The notes under the pieces are model-generated. The model was not told where the DNA came from and did no database searches. It was given only the letters and a program-made list of their open reading frames with translations. 64,000 nucleotides of DNA from Latrodectus hesperus (lineage: Eukaryota > Arthropoda > Arachnida > Araneae > Theridiidae), in assembly GCA_037975125.1 (NCBI GenBank), contig CM075851.1:125562634-125626633 (forward strand). The letters run 5' to 3'. The position numbers and the translations under genes were made by a program. The number at the start of each line of letters is the position of its first letter. The first letter of the stretch is position 1. Of the stretch, positions 1 through 11,480 are shown piece after piece.

Positions 1-548
1 TTAGAAAGCTTTACATAAAAATCTACCCATTCCGAGCAGGTAAATATTCTGCTATCTTGATCGTCCCTTAAGAAATTTTCTACTTTCCACACGAAAGAAG
101 ACTGTTCGATTTTATATTCTGTTTCAGCTTTAAATCTATAAACATCATCTGTTATTATTTCCGGTAATATTAGAGTGAGTTGTATAGTAACTGATGTCTC
201 CTCTGTTATTCTCTGTAATCCAGGGAGTTTGATGAAGTATTTATTTTTCAAGTCATGTTTAGTAAGTAAACAATTTTCAAACTGACAGGATACTAGAAGG
301 AATCCAATGTCATCTCTAATCTCAAGGTTATATGAGATGATGCTGTTGTCATCATCATAATCACATGTTTTCTTTATGTGAATTATACCATCATTCGTAA
401 TTTTAAGATACCATGCTGTTATATTATTGGAAGTATATACACTAAAACAAGGGCTTTTCAAAGAACCAGATGGCAATTTCCACAGAATATTTAGATTTTC
501 AATTTTCCATGTAAATATAAACTTGTTTTCATCCAATTCTCTCGCCAT
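1..548 (-). CDS. MATH-domain protein, 3' end outside window
   Basis: An ATG at 546-548 opens a frame with no stop down to base 1 (182 codons), so the gene continues beyond the window. The product starts MARELDENKFIFTWKIEN, the usual first strand of a MATH (TRAF-homology) domain. A second MATH start (SSFVWKVENFL) follows about 150 residues later. MATH domains bind peptide motifs; in SPOP-like proteins they recruit substrates to CUL3 ligases through a BTB domain. No BTB is visible, but it could lie past the edge. The layout is the same as the minus-strand paralogue at 13271-14176, including the phrase EQ(S/T)SFVW(K/N)VENFL, so the two are members of one local family. Upstream of the ATG there is only AT-rich DNA. 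I infer a spider-type expanded MATH family; cellular role unknown. Confidence 0.75.
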   Translation of the reverse strand, partial: MARELDENKFIFTWKIENLNILWKLPSGSLKSPCFSVYTSNNITAWYLKITNDGIIHIKKTCDYDDDNSIISYNLEIRDDIGFLLVSCQFENCLLTKHDLKNKYFIKLPGLQRITEETSVTIQLTLILPEIITDDVYRFKAETEYKIEQSSFVWKVENFLRDDQDSRIFTCSEWVDFYVKLS

Positions 549-2165
549 AATACGCTGCAGATAATTGAGATCACTTTTTAGAATCAATAAGTTGTTAATT
601 TTGATAATTTTAATAATGATTAAAAATTATTTGATGCATCAATCAATGTCTGAATTTCTTAACTGAATGTGTTGCTTTTTGAATTACAGAAAATTAATCT
701 TATCCGAAAGCAATTGATAATTTTATCGTTAGAGATTGTGGTGAAAAGTGATAAAGAAACTCCCCATTTTAGCTTTCGGATCCATTTTGTTTGTAAATTT
801 CAATTAACTAAAAGAAAACTCTATCTTATCTATAAAAGATTAGTTATTTGATATGTTTTTTTCACATATGAAATGGAGAATAAAGTGAACTTTTTAAGAT
901 TAGTACTTTAAAAAACATGCTGAATCTTGCTGCATTCATTAAATTAAAATAATTACATATCATGACCTTACCTTTTTACAATTTCTCTGAATTATTGATT
1001 CATAAATCAAGAGTTATAACATCAACACAAATTATATGGTAAATAAGTTGAAACTAAAATAAAAATATCTCAAAAAGAGAAACAACCAATATAACACATA
1101 TTTCAGACGTTTTATCAGAAAAAATTTAACTTATTTCCGTCATTTATACATTTATAAGATTTGTTGTACACACATCACAAATCTTAAAGTATTAAAAAAA
1201 TACTCTGGAAAACACGATTGAAAAACACATTTATTAATACGAACTAAAATACATAAATTTAATAAGGAAATATAAAAATAGAATGAAGTTTTTGATGTAT
1301 GGCAACGCCTTCAATGTAACACAATAATTATTAGATTTAAAATATTTTTCTCGGAATAAAATTGATATTTCTATAAAAAAAATTAACTTTTTAAAAAAAT
1401 TGTTTGTTTTGGCTACTAATTGATTCCCCCCTCTCACAGTTTCGTTAGGAGCATCATAGACCCCCCTTATCCCCCCACTACACTGCGCCTCTGATTTCAA
1501 ATTTAATAATGTTCTTTTTTCTGTTCTATTAGTATACATGCGAATGGCAATTTAAAATGGCTGGTTGAGCCAAGCTTTCGGCATTCAAGAAAGGATTCAA
1601 GCGTGTATTGAGCAAAATCTACTTCGACAAATTTTTCTTTTCGAATCGAACGAATCAATACCTTTGTGTTACCAACCTTAATGGATGTCCTGGGTCCGAA
1701 GTTATTTGATGATGATTAAACTGCTTGTATTAACGTGTCTCGAATCAATTTGAGCAGGTTTATAAAACCCGGTTTTAGCAATGAATGTTTCACGACACTT
1801 GTTTCATTTTAATAATGTATTTTCAATAACTAAACCTAAGCATAGTGAAATAAATTTTATAGTTTTTCTGTATGAAGTAATTAAAGAACTCCAAGTTCTA
1901 ATTCACTTATTGAAATAAAAAATATTGTATGTATTTACTTATAGATAGGACTTAAATAATTCCGTCGATAACAAAACAATAACAAATATTTATTTTGAGC
2001 ACGATAGCTCGAATCAGAAAGCGGACTATACCGCTACAGATACAATTCTTTTCTTTTCTGAGTCAAGTTTTTCAGAGATAAACAAGAGCGTAGAAGGTTG
2101 CCATAATTGGCGCACTTTATCGCCTGATGAACAATTTTTCAAGGTGGCAACAGCTCATAAGATAC
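549..2165. other. AT-rich stretch, no gene seen
   Basis: No recognisable coding sequence. Around 1430-1490 there is a short C-rich patch with runs of C (ccccccttatcccccc) inside otherwise AT-rich DNA; it creates a spurious minus-strand frame. 1980-2160 is of more balanced composition but has no sustained frame. Confidence 0.6.
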
Positions 2166-3295
2166 ACATGTTTTAGGGATGGGGCTTTGTTACTTTTCCT
2201 GTACTTAGTACGTACTGAGTACAGTTACTTTTAATGTAACAAGTATTTTACCGATTACATTTCGTACTTGTTACAATTTCTTTTGTACTGCCATCTATCG
2301 GATTAAAATATAATGACAAATATTTTAAAATTTTATAAATAAATTGAATAAAAACTAAATTAATAATAAATAAATTAATAATTAATTAAAACTAAATAAG
2401 TAGATCAATAATATTTTATATAAAACCATAAAATTAATTAATATAATTAATGTTAATTTAAATTATTATCATTTATAAATAAGCATTCACTTAAATATTA
2501 ATGAAAAGATCTATAAAAATAATTCTTATTATTTATGCAACATTTCAGTAATGGCAAGTTTTTGTTTTTCCTGTAATGCTTTAATTTCTAGTATGAGACA
2601 AAGAAATATAAGTTGTTTATCTACAAACCGTTTTTTTTTTTTTTTTTTTTTTGTAAAAAATTGTAAATTTCTAAATCTTCTTAAACGTAATTCATCCAAT
2701 ATAAAAATCATGACATTTTATTATTTACATTTATTTTCAGAATTTATATCTGTTCTAAGTAAATTTTCCAATTATTCAATCGTAATTTTCAAAGACTTCC
2801 AATGTTAATTAAAATATAAAATTAGATGAGATAATATAATTTCAATTTTTCAACCTAATCAGCTTAATTTTTTATTAGAATTTAGTAAGACTTTCCAATT
2901 ATGTAAATGAATTTTATAATTAACTTGTGAACATTTTGCAAAGAATTGTAAAGTGGGAAGTTTAATCAATTACAAAGAGGTTTTATTTTACGTTAAACAA
3001 AGAGGTTTTACTTACAAAAATACAGCAATTAATCAGAAAAATCAACTAAAATTTAATTTCCTTTATTTTTCTATAATTAAACATTAACGAGACAACTATA
3101 GTAAAAAATTTTTATGTACAATAGATAATAATTTTTATTATAAAAGACGTTTACTTGTTTATATTTTTATGTAGTAGATAAACCAGTTTTTTCTAAAATA
3201 AAAATTGCATTAACTCACATATCTTGTTTCAGTTTCCTGAAACTTAATCAATTTATGGTTAAATAAAGTAGCTTTGCAATTAAAACTAAAGTTTT

Positions 3296-3332
3296 CATTA
3301 TTAATATATTAACATAATTAATATATTAATAA
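3296..3332. repeat. AT palindrome inside the hAT element
   Basis: ATTATTAATATATTAA is followed after about 5 bases by its inverse TTAATATATTAATAAT. It can form a hairpin or cruciform in the interior of the 2174-4732 element. Confidence 0.6.
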
Positions 3333-4300
3333 TGTTTAAGTAAACATAATTATTTTATATTAGATATAGTTGCATAAAATTTCAATAACTATCAAAAAAT
3401 ATAAAATAGTTTTACCAATAATCTAAATGTTATAATGTATTAAGGTAAAATATTGAGAAACAACGTTTAATAAAAAATGGAGGAACAAAAATACATACAT
3501 TTTATTTACATCAATCCATAATTTAAGAAATAAACATGACAGTAACACATGATGGTCTAAATAAAGATAAGGTAAAAATTAACTTAATTAAAGTTTTTTT
3601 TTCATTTCGAATTTTTAAACTAAAATGAATAAACTACCTTCATTAGGTTTAAATCAACATTCTCATTATCTGAATAAAAATAAATCGTATGATAAAAAAT
3701 ACAAAAGAACATATTTTCTAAAAGTTTAAATTCTATATATTTACAGTAAAATATAGTGAAACTAAAACATGGTTGAATAAAAAATAAACATATTTACATG
3801 GAATTATAATAAAAAATATGCATAGTAAAAATAACAATGGAAGTATGTAAGCAGATTTATATAATTTAAATATTTTTTTAATTTAAGAAATCTGACCTTA
3901 TTTAATGTTCAAATAAATATGTTATATATGTTCATAAAATAAAATTTTTAAAAGAAATAATAACAAAAATAAAAGTTAGTAAAAATTGCTAAATACATAA
4001 CAAGAATATCATGCTTTTCTTATATTTAAAAAAACGTCATATATTTGAAAAAGAACGACAATCACTAAATAACTGAAACGAAATAAATGTACATGCGTAT
4101 TTTATTTCGCAATATAAATTCATATTCTCCCTCTCCAACCCAAAGAGATCTTTCAATTCCCAAGTATCCCTCTTCTATTTACCCAGTTAAACCAACTGTC
4201 ATTTCCCTTCTCCCACCCAGCCTCCCTACCATAAGAAGCTACCATAATCTCATAATTCATCCGTTTGCATCGATATATCGATGATATTGTTACTTGTACT

Positions 4301-4353
4301 CGCTCTGTCATTGGCAGTTCTGTACTTGTTACAGAAGAGCCAATGACAGAGCG
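4301..4353. repeat. Subterminal hairpin of the hAT element
   Basis: CGCTCTGTCATTGGC (4301-4315) is exactly inverted at 4339-4353. The pairing extends inward with TTCTGT/ACAGAA around a short loop. It lies in the right subterminal region, before the tandem GTAC-containing units. Confidence 0.8.
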
Positions 4354-4375
4354 CAATGTACACTTATTACTTTGT

Positions 4376-4550
4376 AACAAGCAAGTACAAAGTAACAAGC
4401 AAGTACAAAGTAACAAGCAAGTACAAAGTAACAACCACGTACTTGCTTGTTACTTTGTAACAACCACGTACTCACGTACTTGCTTGTTACTTTGTAACAA
4501 CCACGTACTCACGTACTGGCTGATTACTTTGTAACAAGTACGTACTCACG
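4376..4550. repeat. Tandem GTAC-containing units
   Basis: An 18-bp unit (AACAAGCAAGTACAAAGT) is repeated about four times from 4376 to 4430. Longer variants follow containing CACGTACTCACGTACT and TTGTTACTTTGTAACAA. They are probably transposase-binding repeats of the hAT element, or a small satellite grown inside its end. Confidence 0.75.
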
Positions 4551-4740
4551 TACGCTCTGTCTTAGAAACTGGTCAAGTACATTGTATCTGCAACTGTCTG
4601 AGGATACTCGAACTCGCGCTGACTTTGTTACTGGAAGTACTGAGTATTTGGAAGAAAAAGTACTGATTACAGGTTGTTACATTCAAATACTGATTACAAA
4701 ATACTTGTTATAGGTATTTCTTCCCATCCCTAACATGTTT

Positions 4741-5240
4741 ATTTATATTCCCTTATCAATAATATTTTACACATGCATTATACTTTTTCAAATCTGATCA
4801 GCAAACGTGAGTCCATATGCCTACTGTTAACCAATTGCATAATTTAGCCAAGTAAAAATGTATAAACATTTTAACTAGACTAATTTCTTCTAAAGAAAGA
4901 GACTGTCATTCTGACAAAGTTCTAAGAAAAACAAAATCCTAATTTTGCCCTTAGTTCCAAATTTTCTAACAATTTATAAAGAATGAAGTGTGTATTACAT
5001 TAAACAATAAATGACAAAATAAATCACTATATTTCACTATTTGCATCGTTTTCATTTTTTCTAGCATTTGTTATTTGTTATTATTTTTAAAAGATTACAC
5101 ATAAAATGAAGAGAAAAAAGTATAAATTCTCTGATTTACATTAAACATAATAGTACCTTATTTACATTATTAAAGGAAAATATTAACAATGAGACATGCA
5201 TAAGTATGATAACTAAACAATAGATAGCATTCAGTTAACA
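4741..5240. other. AT-rich, no gene seen
   Basis: Flank of the hAT element. No coding frame or repeat family was recognised. Confidence 0.5.
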
Positions 5241-5242
5241 TT

Positions 5243-6540
5243 CTATGCTGGCCTCCAAAGTTTAAGGAACAACTGGTTTTTTGCATTTAATCTGTAAATT
5301 AAAAAATGTAGAAACACCAAATTTGGATCATATATGTACAAAACAGATATGTATTGATTGTAACTAAGAAATGTACATAAGAAAAATGTATAAATGATTT
5401 ACAACAAATAAAAATCAATCCTGCTAGAAAAGTCCATTTTTGGAAAAAATGGATAATCACTGTTTTATGAGGTAAAATGTCACAGAAACATAACAAAAAA
5501 GGAGTTTTAATAAAAGGATATGTTTCTCCCTAGCTTGAATGCATTGGCAACATGGAATTTTCATGCTGTCAGTTTTGTCGGTCACCAAAATGGAGAAGTG
5601 AAGACCAGATATTGAGTAAGCTGTTTTCCAGCTCCCCTACAGACCTTGAAGAAAGACTTTAAGCAGCAACCTGTCTACCAAATAGTCCCACAGATGCTCT
5701 TTGGAATTAAGGTCAGGAGATCGAACTGGCTATTCCATTATCTCCAAACTGACCTTCAATATATTCTGCAACTACAGCTCAATGAGAACATGCATTATGG
5801 AATGAAATTATAGCCAAATGCACTGGCATGTTAGTTGGATATAAGAATCAATGTTTTCATCCTGATGTCTTCTATCAGGCACAGTTCTTCTCTGAAACAC
5901 AGACAGGTGAGTATGACTACTGAGTGAGATCGCAGTACATACCATTATTCCACCATTGCAGTAACTGTCTTACTACAGTGTTGCAGTGATGGTATCTAGT
6001 AGTGCATTTCCTCCAGATCAACACATGTTCTGAATTGTTCACCCATGTGAATCTGAACTCATCAGTAAAAAGTACAGAAGTCCATCACAAAGAATGATTC
6101 AGGAAACACGTTCTCTTGCTCATGATATGCAGGCCCTACTCTGTGGTCCGGTTCACACACAACTAGTTACTTGTATAGAAACTTGCATAGTGAATGTATA
6201 TTCACATCATACTAATGTATATTCTTCTCCCTGATGTAACAGAATGGTTTGCAACAAGTTGCTACACAGAAATGCTTCTTCTCATTTGGGCTGAACAAGC
6301 TATAAAACTGTTTTCTGTACGTGTTGTAGCTCGTGGTACACCTAGAACATGGCATCTGCACACAGAAGCTTACAGGTTTGATACTGATTCCATGTATGGT
6401 AAACCACACTGCGAGACACATTAAGGTGCCTAGCAACACAACAGCTTGTGATATCTCCATTTCTATCCATCTGGCCATCTGCCAACCAAAGGAATTGGAC
6501 AAATATCTTCTCTCAGATATTGTGGGACCTCTCTGACTAT
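5243..6540 (-). pseudogene. Tc1-like transposase relic
   Basis: Read on the minus strand, several frames together give a Tc1-type DDE transposase with many stops. The N-terminal part (about 6540-6200) resembles the HTH/linker region, with words such as VSRSVVYHTWNQYQTC in one frame. The catalytic part near 6080-5940 gives VLFTDEFRFTWVNNSEHV, matching the family motif VLFSDESRF. The third-acid region near 5730 gives RSPDLNSKEHLWDYL, matching RSPDLNPIEHLWD. CTGGCCTCCAAAGTTTAAGG near 5250 looks like a degraded terminal repeat; the partner end was not found. It cannot encode a working enzyme, having frameshifts and stops throughout. Unrelated at the ends to the fuller Tc1 element at 44049-45496. 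Confidence 0.8.
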
Positions 6541-7740
6541 TCTCAATGAATCTGCAAACAAAAGATAAATACTTAATTACCAAAGCTTGATATTTGCATA
6601 TTTTTTCTCTCACTGATATATACCTAATCTCTTCTGTCAAAAAAAGAAAGAAAGAAAGCTAGCATTTTTTGCATAAATTAACACAAGTTCATTTTTATTA
6701 TTTATATACACAATAAATTTTGCTAGTGTCATTCGTTTTATCATAACGTAGTGTATCTCTTTATCTTGAAAAGTCATGTTGTTTCTTAACTTTTGGAGGT
6801 TAGTGTAGTTAGTTACTATAATAAATGCTAACCATGTTTATTTGTAAAAATATATTGATATAAAATAGCAAAATTATTTTAAAAACACTAAAAGTACTAT
6901 TAAATTTTATTATTAAAAGATACTATTACACACATAAATTTTGATACTTTTTAGCAATTTTCATGTACATAAAGATACATTATAACATAAAAAGCTAAGA
7001 TCTAGCCATAAATATATTTATACAAGTTTTACTGAAGGAAAGGACTCATGAGAAATGTAGAAAAATATTAAAAATAGCAATGTGGCAACTAATGTGTAAA
7101 TATAAATGTTGTGTCTGTTCATAATTGAATTAAATTATGATAGAATTGGCAGGCATTTAAAGATTCAGAGCTAAAAAATTTTTTTGCTCAAACTGCCTTC
7201 AAATATTATAAAAATAACTTAAGCTAATGAAAATATGATCAATGTTAACTATAGCAAAGCTTTATAAAAAGTAAGGAAAAAACCTGATAAGGTGGTGACA
7301 ATAACTAAGTGATAAATAGCACTAGTAACACGATTCCAAGTTTGCATAACTTGACAGAGATAGAAATGCTACAGTGAACATATTATACAATTATGGTAAA
7401 TATTAGATCAATTTTTTCACACCATTTTTTCATTAACATCAAAATGCTTGTACATAAATCTTAACTTACACTAGCTTAAGAATATTCTTAAGTATATCTT
7501 CTTAAGATTATATTCTTAAGATCTAACATAAATCTTAAGAATATTTTAAAATTAAATTAAAAGAGTTTCCTTTCATTTATTTCTCAAATTAATTGTCATC
7601 TTTGATTATTATATATTTGCTGATGATTTAGTTGACTTTATGAAATATTTTTTTATATATTATGTTTTGTTGGTCCCTCAATCATATATTACACAATGTG
7701 GACTAATTAGATTAGCAATCATTCTAAGCCACTATGAGCA
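6541..7740. other. AT-rich, no gene; CTTAAG cluster
   Basis: No gene was recognised. At 7475-7552 the hexamer CTTAAG recurs several times and forms the palindrome CTTAAGAATATTCTTAAG (7475-7492). Confidence 0.5.
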
Positions 7741-7810
7741 TTTAAGTTGAGGTGGGAATCGAATTTACAAACTCTTACATTGTAGGCCAGAGCACTAGTT
7801 ACTAAGTTCC
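7741..7810 (-). mobile_element. tRNA-derived SINE fragment
   Basis: The minus strand contains ATTCGATTCCCACC, a B-box-like (GGTTCGANNCC) sequence, preceded about 35 bases upstream by an A-box-like stretch (CTTAGTAACTAGTGC). Only the tRNA-like head survives. Confidence 0.45.
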
Positions 7811-8169
7811 AGATCAATACTTATGCTTGATTACAAACATACATGTATATTTCATGTTATTTAGAAGTTACTATGTTATCAATATATTCTTTACTTAATA
7901 CACCATTTTTTTTATATATCAGGTGAAATAACTTAAATAAAAAATATCCAATTTTTTGCTTCAAGGCAATAACATTATTTGACAAATTGATTTGATGGTA
8001 ATATGACTTAACTAGATACTAAAATTTCATAATAACTATGCACCTGAATCCTACTCTATCCATATTCAAAATATTGAAATTTATGATATTAGAATTAACT
8101 ACACAATAGAGATGCTTACATCATAATTATTCTTACATTCTATTTCTAGTTCTGCTGTTACTAGCATTA

Positions 8170-8472
8170 ATCATATTAGTAGTACAAGGGGTGGAACAAG
8201 ATGACAACTTATGAGGTGGGCCTTTGTTCCTCAGAAAGGAGGTGGATCTTTGTAATTTAGAAGCAAGGACAGAGCAGAGGACCTCAGACTTGGACTGCCA
8301 TCCATAGCAATGTCATGTGACACATGGAGATTATTATGATGACATATTTAATGTGCCCCAGCTGTCATTAGAGAACAAAACAGATGTTTGATTGGGTCCG
8401 GATTTGAACTCATTACCTTCCGATAACAAAAACAAATGCTCTAACTAATCAGGCCACATTGTGCTTGATATT
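8170..8472 (-). mobile_element. SINE family A, old copy
   Basis: On the minus strand the head reads TGGCCTGATTAGTTAGAGC, then GGTAATGAGTTCAAATCCGG (degraded B box). It matches the copies at 49732-50039 and 51617-51768 through GAAGGTAATGAG and the following body (CTGGGGCAC, CTCCATGTG). It is diverged and lacks the AAC-rich tail. Confidence 0.65.
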
Positions 8473-9087
8473 TTTATAACATTTAAGAGCTGTAGGCATA
8501 TATACCTTATACACACCTAATATACAGTCCATCATTATATATAATTAACACATTACATATACATACTTTGAATGTCTCAAAAATTCATATCATTAAGTAA
8601 TGAATTATTAATATGGTACAGTGGCTAATGTTTCTTAATTAGTCTAAGGAGAAAGGCAGACAAGTAAAATTTTAATTTGATTAATGTGTTGCATTTCTAA
8701 ATATTTGTTTCAAAATAATCATATTTTTAACTCATTCATTCCAAAATGCTGGCAACATTTCATACCTGTAACATTAATGTTGTCTTTACCATAAACAAAT
8801 TCACTGAATTTTAGCTAAGCAATTTAATGCTAACTTTCTCATTTAATATATTTCTTGTGATTTTGTTATTTTTCATTTCAAATCAAAATTCTCATTCCTA
8901 CAAAAACCATACATTATAAAAAATTAGAAATCAATATTAACGTAATTAATAGGAAAACAATTTGATTGTTGTGCATAAAGTAAATAAATTATTTGGCTGT
9001 TTTAATGCAAACAAAGTATGTGTAACCAAAATTAAACAATATAACTAAGTATGGTTTAAGCAACATAACCAGGTATCTAATGGTATC
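8473..9087. other. No gene seen
   Basis: AT-rich sequence without a recognisable frame or repeat. Confidence 0.5.
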
Positions 9088-9793
9088 AATATATTTTCTG
9101 ACGCAAGATCCACACTACAAGCAGTACAAAGGGGTAAGTGTCAACTCAGTCACAAGATTATAGAGCTAATCCACAAAATTACTGCTATCCAAAGATCCTG
9201 CACCTTATATTGGATACCGGCGCACTTTGATATCCCTTGCAACAAGACAGCCGATAAGCTTGCTAAAGAGGCCAGTAATTCTCCTCAGTCATCCAAATGA
9301 TTGACCTTTATTGACGCCAATGGAGTTGCCATCAGAAAATTAATTTGCCAGCAAATTAAAAAGTTTTCCATTCCAGAATTAAACAGCCACAGAACCATTT
9401 CAACTATAATAGCCAGATTTAAAACACTTGAAAGACATGAGAATTTCAACAGATGGACATAGGAGCTACACCAGGCTTTGTCCTCACTGCCTGGATAGCA
9501 CCCAACTATCTCCACAACACATTTTAAGCTGTCCAGCAGTGCTGGCCAAGCTTTTAAACATCAACTTTCCTGTGGAGCTTCTTTTTACAGATGAAGCTGT
9601 AGAGATCCATAAGGCTGTCTTCAACAGCTTTAGGGTTTTTGCACGTACTCCATGGACACAATATCATCATCATCTAAGAATGTCAGAGTTCAAATTTTAC
9701 TCAAGAAAAGTTTTATTTAAACAATTATTTTCTTTTATTGTTCAATTGCAAATAAGAAATGAAGAATTGATAGTACGCAACCGGTATTTATAA
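9088..9793 (+). pseudogene. LINE RNase H / C-terminal fragment
   Basis: From 9088 the frame gives NIFSDARSTLQAVQ, then WIPAHFDIPCNKTADKLAKE, ending at a stop at 9300. These are the central Asp and C-terminal motifs of a type I RNase H (WIPxHxxIxGNxxADxLAKE). Translation continues in frame past that stop, then shifts near 9430 into RSYTRLCPHCLDSTQLSP and QHILSCPAVLAK, the Cys/His region found after RNase H in such LINEs. Start of the domain (first catalytic Asp) and reverse transcriptase are missing, so it is a 5'-truncated, decayed copy. The C-x2-C region is comparable to that of the LINE pieces at 29173-30328 and 53594-53870. Confidence 0.72.
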
Positions 9794-9799
9794 CTTATA

Positions 9800-10220
9800 A
9801 AGGTAAAAATTTACCATACAGTCACACTTGGCAAAGATTCAAAAATCTAGCCAAAAGTTGGCCGCAGTAAAATTTCTGAAATAGTAAATAATCTGGAGAT
9901 TACTTTAACAAAATATTTGATACATTATTGGGATCTACCAATATTACATATTGTTGGATACTCAATATAACTCAACTAATTTTACATGATTATATAGATA
10001 GATATACAACTCAACTAATTTTACAGGTTTAATTTTACAAAATTAACAAAAAATGCAGATGTATACATTTCAAACATCAATGATAAAATAATAAAGTTGA
10101 TGTGTTAAATTATCCATAAAATTATTTGATTAAATTTTATATTAATGAGTTCAAATCACCAAATATTCATGTGAAATTAATATTTCATGATGCTCATGCA
10201 ATTTATTATTTATTACATAA
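9800..10220. other. No gene seen
   Basis: AT-rich. The phrase ACTCAACTAATTTTACA occurs twice about 50 bases apart (9970-10025). Confidence 0.45.
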
Positions 10221-10554
10221 ATAATGAACAATAAATATACCTCTCCTGTTTCTTGCTGTTGCTCCCTGCTCTACCTCTCTTTACTTCTCTGCTGACGCCA
10301 CAGCTGCTGGCTTCGAATCAGCTCTTTGAAGAGGGTATACATACATTATTGAATGAAAAGAAGACCATAAATTTGTTTCACATGTACTTAATTTTCTTGA
10401 ACCATACATAATCAGATAGATAGTAATCTAGTCCATTTTTGTCTTTCGACGACGCCATTCCACATTTCAGTGCTCCCCACGTTCCTTTGATCGTATTTGT
10501 GAGTTGATTGTATTATCTAGGTCCTCAAAGAAATGACTTACTTTCCAGACATTT

Positions 10555-11060
10555 ACCTTGATTAAAGTTATGTTTACCAAATTTATTCATTTCTGTCTCA
10601 ACAATCACACCGCTTCCCCCAGCTTCCTGCTACTTTCAATCATCTCTTCCACACAAACCTCACAGCAAAAAGGAAAATTTAACACAGTCTTAGTAGAACA
10701 TTTACTCTTTCATATTAAACTCTGTCTTGCCCTCACTCACCCACACATAAACCTGAACTAAAATCTCATTCATCAGCATTCTACTCAATTTAAAAAGAAA
10801 ACCCTTTCTCACACTCCTTTTAACATCATGCATTTCTTTTTTTACCTTAGATTAACACCTACATTTCTATTTATCATTTATATCCTTTTTAACCAATTTC
10901 ATATACTTACCACACTTATACCAATCAGCAATTCAAACCCACTTTTTTTTACAAAATTCTAATGTCACACACACCTTCCTTTCATCCAATTCATATAAAA
11001 AAATACTTTACATTAACATTCTCATCATATCATATAACACCATTCTCTCCAAAGATTCTC
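10555..11060. other. G-depleted, C-rich segment
   Basis: The plus strand is nearly free of G while C stays common. For example, 10861-10920 and 10981-11040 contain no G at all. The minus strand is therefore purine-skewed. No convincing protein is encoded; the 67-residue frame at 10558-10761 looks like a by-product of the skew. Origin unknown. Confidence 0.7.
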
Positions 11061-11334
11061 GTAATTACCTCAGGCACTTCTCATGCTGTAGCCACCACAA
11101 AAAAATTCCGAAAAGAGCACTGGAGCTGAGAGAAAACAGAACATAAAATCCAATGTGGTCAAACTAAAATTAAATATGTTTGCTACACAATTTTAACCAA
11201 TAGAGTTGTTAGGTTGCCAATAAATATTTTTGCTTAATTAAGAGCAAAAAAATTACACCAAAGGTGACCATTCAATAACTGAGTCTTACATAAGTAACAA
11301 AAAATATATTTGATTTAATTTTTGGTCAGGGGTC

Positions 11335-11480
11335 ATTTTCTGGAAACAAAGGCTAAGACCAGGATTTAAGGTTTGAGATGGATTCCGAACTAGTAAAAAA
11401 CATCCAAGGCAGGACTTAAACTCTCACTCTGTAGAACCAAAGACAAGAGCACAAACCATTCAGCTGCCAGTTTGATTGTA
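11335..11480 (-). mobile_element. SINE family B, old copy
   Basis: The minus strand reads GGCAGCTGAATGGTTTGTGC, then AGTTTAAGTCCTGCCTTGG, then GTTCGGAATCCATCTCAAAC. This follows the intact copy at 63390-63575 through head, B box and body. It is more diverged. Confidence 0.7.

Larger units (their letters stand above)
2174..4732. mobile_element. Non-autonomous hAT element, Ac-like ends
   Basis: The segment starts TAGGGATGGG (2174) and ends CCCATCCCTA (4732), a perfect 10-bp terminal inverted repeat resembling the maize Ac end TAGGGATGAAA. It is flanked by the perfect 8-bp direct repeat ACATGTTT at 2166-2173 and 4733-4740, the size expected for hAT transposition. Both subterminal zones are rich in GTAC/GTAACAAG words (2205-2285 and 4285-4700), as hAT transposases often bind clustered short subterminal motifs. 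The 2.0 kb between them is AT-rich, holds a 22-T run (2631-2652) and no transposase, so it depends on an element elsewhere. The exact 8-bp duplication suggests a fairly recent insertion. Confidence 0.88.

Noticed and set aside
1234..1539. 101-codon minus-strand frame
   Set aside because: No family likeness; its first part comes from a C-rich patch and the rest is AT-rich low complexity.
4087..4534. Overlapping frames on both strands, 65-93 codons
   Set aside because: They fall in the tandem GTAC repeats and subterminal region of the non-autonomous hAT; repetitive peptides only.
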